Shown: piece after piece, positions 58,735 to 64,000 of the stretch
Layout of the letters: each line of letters starts with the position of its first letter
Position numbering within the stretch: position 1 is the stretch's first letter
Origin: Psilocybe azurescens
Taxonomy: Eukaryota > Basidiomycota > Agaricomycetes > Agaricales > Agrocybaceae
Reading direction: 5' to 3'
Assembly: GCA_023853785.1 (NCBI GenBank)
Contig: JAJIRX010000880.1
Span: 248,001-312,000, forward strand
DNA length: 64,000 nucleotides
The notes under the pieces: model-generated
Told to the model about the DNA's origin: nothing
The model's database searches: none
Seen by the model: the letters and a program-made list of their open reading frames with translations, nothing else
Translations under genes and position numbers: made by a program

Positions 58735-60481
58735 ATTGCTCTTACATGCATCGAATTCGATGGTATGTCCGGCCATATTTTGCAGTCCATCATGAAATGT
58801 TCATACAAACGCTTATTGACATCTCTAGACGTTCCACGGGCACAAAGCACAATGTTCTGACATCGTACGGTCCTTACCCACCCCTGATCTCGCGAAGGCG
58901 TATTGAGTAGGGGAAGCCTCTCGATAACGCTCCCGACATCCCTCACCTACAAACCAATGCAACTTCTGAAGATTGGAGAACGGGTTACAATGATTGCCCC
59001 ACGGCAGTATATTGATACTTGATATTGACAGTCAGACAGTGTGATCCGATGATCGTATTTGTATACGAGATTGAAAATCGTGTTACACGTATCAGATAGC
59101 TTATTCCAAATGTAATTACTTCCCAGCTGTTCGCACAAACTCGTGGTCCACAGCTGTGCGCGGACCAAGAACGGTGATCCGACGTTGAAGAATTAGGGTT
59201 CAAACTGAGTATTATACAGCACTGGCTTGTGACCCATCCAGTTTAATATCACACTTCTGGCAAAGACCATTAGAACATACCCGACTGTGTGGCGCTTCCT
59301 GTAAATCTAAGAATAGAAGATAGCGTTGTGACTTGCGACTTATTATTTCGGCCAGTTGTCCATGTCGTTCAAATTGCTGCAATCCGAGAAGTGCATGTTC
59401 CTTGAGCAGGTTTTGATTACCCATCAATACCACTGTCATAAAGTAATTGGAGCTGCATTCGCTACTTATCACAAGATGCTGAACTACCTCATAATAGTTT
59501 TGGATTGAAAGAACTTCCTTTTCATTTAAATGTCAACAGGGCCTTGCCTTACTTGGTCAAGATCCCAATTCTTTTTTTTACAATGTGCTGCAGCATTACC
59601 ACATCTGTCGGCCTTCGAAATTTAATCTGGTGTATGGGGTCGAGCACGTTTGTTATCGACATTGGTTGGCTGCCCAAAGTAATGGCATCTTATCCGACCG
59701 ATGATCCCGAAGGGCATTGAACTCGCATCCCTGTCCAGCTTTTTCAATACTGCAGGCGTAAACACCTGCTCGAAATTTAAGAACGGCTTTCAAACAGAAC
59801 TTCGGTTTAAAAATATATTTCTTCCTAAACGGTAATTAAAATTTCCATATAAGGAAAACAGGGTCTTTTAACATGTGCATTGTTTCAAAACCGCTTTTTA
59901 ATTTCAAACCGAGATAGGAGCCTGCAACGTAAATCTCTAGATAGTCAGGGAATAATTCTATTGTATTTTCCTGACGTTAATATATGGATTTGCATCGATG
60001 CTGATATTAAACGGAGTCACTAATTTTGTCCTGGGACCATCTAGTCAACTGTCATCTCTTCGGCACACACACCTCCTTTCACGTCACCGCCGTACCCAGG
60101 TGTAGAAGAGAACGAGTTGATGGATAACCCATGAGGCATAAACGAATGGTTGTCTGTGGTAACTGCCGTTTTTTTTTTGGATTTTTGAATAGATGATTTT
60201 GGGGGACAATGTGGTGCTCCGGGCTTTCCACCTTGATTTGTGAATCCACTTAAGTATAGCCAACGGTTTCCCCGGCATGGGAGCTTTGAGATCTTCTAGA
60301 GGAGAGTTATTCTCGCTCTGCTAAGATTGGAGGTATCGATCCAGGGGACTTCCCTTTCAGAATTGGTGCAGTTTAACAACAAACATATACAGATCATCGG
60401 TATATGCCGCGGAAAGAACATATATATAATGGCAGGATTGTGTAGTGATTCTCCACCTTCCACTGAGGCCTTTCCAACATT

Positions 60482-61094
60482 ATGAGTCTCCCTCGTGGCA
60501 TCTATCGTATCTCCCAATGGGGAACTTCTGAACAACCTCAGGTTTTAACCGCCACCGAAGATGGCGTCACCATTTCTCCTCCAAGTAGCGCGCCTGAAAG
60601 GGACCAAGAGGTAAAACGTCGTTCTCTGACGAGCTCATGGTCTATCACTTATCTGACCTCTCAGTGGTCCGTTGAGATTCTTCCGAATGGAAACGTTGCC
60701 ATCCAGATCCCGGCTAGGATTTTTCCTTCGCGTTCTCTTTCTTACGAAGGGGAACAAGATCTAGGAAAGATAATCATACTTGGACCAGTTTCCGACTTTC
60801 CGACTCGTGAATGGCGCGTTGAACCTTCACTGCAGCGCCCCTTCCCATTCCATACTTGCGAGTCTATGATTTCGATATTTCACTCGTCAATTAATTTCCA
60901 CTTTCATCAGTATTCGCGTTCCAAATAAAGAGCTTTCTGTCGGCATTTCCCCTTTACAATCTATCCACCTCGGGTATGTTACCTCCTTTCATCCTTAATG
61001 ACATCGAAGACTGATCCTGTTGTAGCTTGCACTTGAGGTATCTACCCAAAACCTTGATAGAGCGTGGGTTTTCGAACTTGTGGCTCCTGAATGA
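60482..61094 (+). CDS. I66-inhibitor-like protein, copy D
   Basis: MSLPRGIYRISQWGTSEQPQ, EILPNGNVAIQIPARIFPSR, GPVSDFPTREWRVEPS; last exon LALEVSTQNLDRAWVFELVA with TGA at 61092-61094. Two one-base losses against copy A (CGCCCCTTCCCATT near 60840, and TTTCCCC near 60948) break the frame between exons 2 and 3. The first exon and its intron are intact. Either sequence error or decay. Confidence 0.48.
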
Positions 61095-61324
61095 AGTGAC
61101 CTTTCTGTTGACCGTCCAAGAGTTACGCTCCAACATGTTGCAACATAAAGTAGTCTCGAAACCATACTTGTACCTAGACAAATTAACGCTTGAGTGTGTA
61201 GTGCTGAGTGACGTCAGTGGTCACGGCAGACTGATCACTGTGCAGCGTGTGTCCATCAAAATCGGCTGCACAACACTAAATCCAGTTCATCTCGACCTGT
61301 CACCGCCCCACCCCCACCAAACAG

Positions 61325-63021
61325 ATGTCGACGACGACGAAGCTAGCGTCGACTCGGCTCCCCTCAAATACCCAATTGCTAGGGAGAAGAAAGCCTATGT
61401 CCCGTCTAGCCTCACTTGGCCTACCCAACAAAAGAAATGCCACCTCATGACCCTCGATCACCGGCCTGACGTCAGAGCCAAAATCACAGAGGACATCGAA
61501 GACAACGCACAAGCTCGTCGAGCTCCCTTCTGCGCCGCTCTCGGATGTCAGTGACGACCTGACGCTGGGGCGAGAGTACAAAAGCCATGCGGAGCGCATG
61601 AACAAAGTGCAGAGAAAAGAGGCGGGTTTCAAACGCATCACTGCGTACTGCGTCGCAGAGTCATTCAAGATGAAGCTCTTGTCGTTCTTAAAGAGAGAAC
61701 ACAATGTGTCTCCTGGCACTCCCCCCTCCAGCGGAAACGGACGAAGAAAATGACCCCGGTTTCGCGACCTGACGTCGGATTCGCGACGGAACCAGTGCTA
61801 GAGCCAGAAACATCTGTGTCTGAAATCATCCTAGGAGTGGTGCCTACGCCCTACGAGATCAATCCTGGCGCGGAGACTGATCCTGGCGTATACTCGCAGT
61901 GGAAGGAACCCGAACAAACTGAAGAGCCAGCCAAGCAGCGTGAGGGGAAAGTCGCTGGGGTGGTGTTCTTCGAGTATGGTGTGGCTGTCTTCTTTGGACT
62001 CGATGAACAGCAGGAAAAGGACATCCTTGAAGACGTCGCCAACGCTGGTATCATGAAGTGCAAGATCGAAGAAGATGATTGAGAGATTGAGGAATGTAAT
62101 TTCACGCACGACACACATGTCGTGTATCCTCGTATATACAACGGTTTCTTCAGTACGGCTTTTCATTCTTTCCCTCTTTCTTTCTAAGTGATCACTCTCT
62201 AGCCATTAAATCCTGCTCACATTGCTCAAACTCTCGATCGTCCACGTCCACGCCCAATCCACACACAATCCACGCTCCTTGCGCGCTACGAAACCAATGC
62301 TCAGCGTGTCCTTTCGTCCCCTCTTACTCTCTCCATCCCCAAACAGCCGACCGTATCTGGTGCCCTGAAAATCCTCTGCCATGACACTCTCAAGCTCACA
62401 GGTCGACTGTTCAGACTGCGGAGGGATGTCAACCTCGTGTCGAGTGTCTTGGATGTGCCAGAGCTATTCTGAAGTGAGGCTAGTCTAAAGGATCTGTATG
62501 ACGCAGTCAGAAAGTATATGGAGATCGGGCCGAGGATGCAGGTGTTGAACGAGAAGCTGGGGGTAGCAAGTGATTTCGTAAGTCGTTCCTTCTCCGGAGA
62601 CGAGTGTATTGCTGACTTAAACTTTTTGTTTTTAGTTGGACGCCATTTGTGACCATCTGAATAACTCTGCGATGGAGCGGATAACGTGGATTATTGTCGC
62701 GTGCGTCTTCTTCCGTTCGAGTCCGACCAATCAAGTTCGACTAATACATTTCCTCTTCATAGGTTCATCTTAGTTGCATGTCTTGTCGAACTGGTATGCT
62801 CATTTTTCCCTGTATATTTATTCAATCTTATCAATAAATTAAATTCACATCTTTCAAGGCGAATTAGTAGCCAGACTTATCTTCCACGCAGCAACGACCA
62901 GCACGAACATGGAAGCGCTCGCTGCAACCAGTGCTTCTGTTCTTCCTCCTCAGATATCACGGGAAGAAACGCTCAAGGTGCTCGAGCGCTTAATGGTGGT
63001 CCAGTCGCAATCGCAGTCGTG
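61325..63021 (+). pseudogene. RMD1/DUF155-family gene, copy D, disabled
   Basis: MSTTTKLASTRLPSNTQLLG, then RLASLGLPNKRNATS followed by TGA, then SQRTSKTTHKLVELPSAL and FKRITAYCVAESFKMKLLSF in the same frame. About 250 bp covering the LPLLPG region is deleted (VSPG joins directly to TPPSSGNGRRK). GVVFFEYGVAVFFGLDEQQE and LEDVANAGIMKCKIEEDD end in TGA. The C-terminal exons remain recognisable up to about 63021. Confidence 0.7.
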
Positions 63022-63179
63022 AAGATGCGTGGTGGCTGGACGGACGACTTTTAGTCATGATCTATGTTTAAGTTTGATGATGATTTTCAAATTCAAGTAT
63101 CTGACTCTGGGATATGACCATGAGGTCAACGGACTGGCGTGTCGGCAAGGAGCTCCGTGTGATTAGGTTCCATTTCCGC

Positions 63180-63828
63180 GTATATTTTAAGAGAGTTACA
63201 ACTGAACCAACTGATACTCCGGTAAATGCGAGGATAGTAATCGATATAAGGATTAAAGACGATTGATGTAGAATATAATAAGCGCCGGGGACGGAAGGCC
63301 CGGTGCGGCAGTATTCCCAATGGTAGACGTTTGGATGATGAGGTGCTGCTATCTCTGTAATTTACTATGTAGAACAAAAATGGTTCTTTTTGATAATAGC
63401 CTTGAGGCCATTTCACATATGGCGAAGCCACCAGCACCATACGTATTAATACACGAAACAATACCATAATGCGCGAGGAAGTCAAGGGAGGAGCCATAAA
63501 TCCCGCTTGGCTCGGCATTTTGAATATCTTTGGCATTTGCTGAATCAGCCGTACATACGAAGGTGATAACGATCACCTACAGTCACGGGTGTCAGAGCCA
63601 AAGAGTTTGTACACACCAGTGAGCCTATCAGGGTGCGTCCCATTCGGTACAGAATATTACCGAAGGCTACTGCAGCCTGCTACTGGCTGATTGGACAATG
63701 GTCTAAAGTTCAACGGTGTCATAACTATGTCATCAGGTTAATCTGATGTATAAAAAGGCAGGTGAAAGAGAGTATTCATATCAGAATCCACAACACATTC
63801 AACAGCTTCAACTCTTTCAAGTATTATC
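63180..63828. repeat. SSCP upstream module, second full copy
   Basis: Parallel to 48006-48657, including the TATAAAAA box at 63749 and the leader CAACAGCTTCAACTCTTTC. Confidence 0.8.
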
Positions 63829-64000
63829 ATGTTGTTCAACACTTTCTTCACCTCGCTGGCCTTCGCTGCCACCCTCGCCATTTCATCGGTGCAGGCAACT
63901 AATACCATTGTTGCCTACGGAAATGACGACTGCACTGGATCGGTTGGCAACACTGTCAATTGTGATAACAGCTGCCATTCATTCGCAGGCAGACATTCCA
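63829..64000 (+). CDS. small secreted cysteine-rich protein, second copy, cut by window edge
   Basis: Exon 1 of a near-identical paralogue of 48658: MLFNTFFTSLAFAATLAISS, then TNTIVAYGNDDCTGSVGNTV and NCDNSCHSFAGRHS at the edge. Differences are few, several of them synonymous or conservative (VTTF to AATL), suggesting that the protein is under constraint. Confidence 0.8.
   Translation, partial: MLFNTFFTSLAFAATLAISSVQATNTIVAYGNDDCTGSVGNTVNCDNSCHSFAGRHS

Larger units (their letters stand above)
56726..63179. repeat. tandem-array unit D, interrupted by nested elements
   Basis: Fourth copy: X segment 56726-56977 and 58735-59830, I66-like gene 60482-61094, RMD1-like copy 61325-63021. The X segment is split by the insertions at 56978-58734. 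Like unit A, it lacks the 1.2-kb spacer. Confidence 0.85.

Noticed and set aside
1..64000. CRISPR array, operon or prokaryotic signals
   Set aside because: Genes are spliced and promoters are TATA/pyrimidine type. The only regular short repeat is the 12-bp triplet at 9788, without spacers.

Overview
The window is nuclear DNA of a filamentous basidiomycete, most likely an agaricomycete. The signs are intron-dense genes (introns of about 50-80 bp with GT..AG ends), F-box and kinase-like families typical of mushrooms, many small secreted proteins, a TTAGGG-type promoter motif and eukaryotic housekeeping genes. There are no operons. Most gene models below were assembled by eye from exon fragments whose splice phases agree.

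Layout. 1-6.4 kb: an F-box gene (minus), a decayed kinase-like pseudogene (plus), a poorly supported short gene, a multi-exon disordered-protein gene (plus) and a kinase-like gene (minus). 7.4-13.4 kb: two paralogous alpha/beta hydrolases in outward orientation, with a His/Asn-rich secreted protein between them. 13.5-20.4 kb: a cluster of secreted-protein genes. One family (10.9, 17.4 and 19.4 kb, plus a fused relic at 13.8 kb) has a signal peptide, a cationic amphipathic segment and an acidic tail. A second protein, at 15.2 kb, ends in a Lys-Arg site followed by an 11-residue two-cysteine peptide. 22.5-31.1 kb: housekeeping-type genes, namely eIF2-alpha (SUI2), a long CCCH zinc-finger protein and a PfkB/ribokinase-like kinase. 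These three carry several one-base frame breaks, mostly in homopolymers, which points to sequence error rather than gene death.

31.5-64 kb: a degenerate tandem array. Four units carry an unidentified segment (X), a small beta-trefoil/I66-inhibitor-like gene and an RMD1/DUF155-family gene. Two units also end in a small secreted cysteine-rich protein gene (SSCP), and a third keeps only a fragment of its upstream region. All RMD1-like copies are broken. The inhibitor-like and SSCP genes look better preserved. The array has been invaded by one family of Helentron/Helitron2-like elements (two 1.15-kb copies and one 3.84-kb AT-rich copy in inverse orientation) and by a 606-bp inverted-repeat element that itself holds one of the 1.15-kb copies. 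A relic of the ribokinase 3' end at 50.3 kb shows that the duplications began next to that gene.

The most notable candidates for something undescribed are the secreted precursors with a cationic amphipathic segment, the Kex2-type two-cysteine peptide precursor, and the amplified inhibitor-like/SSCP array with its Helentron-like elements.
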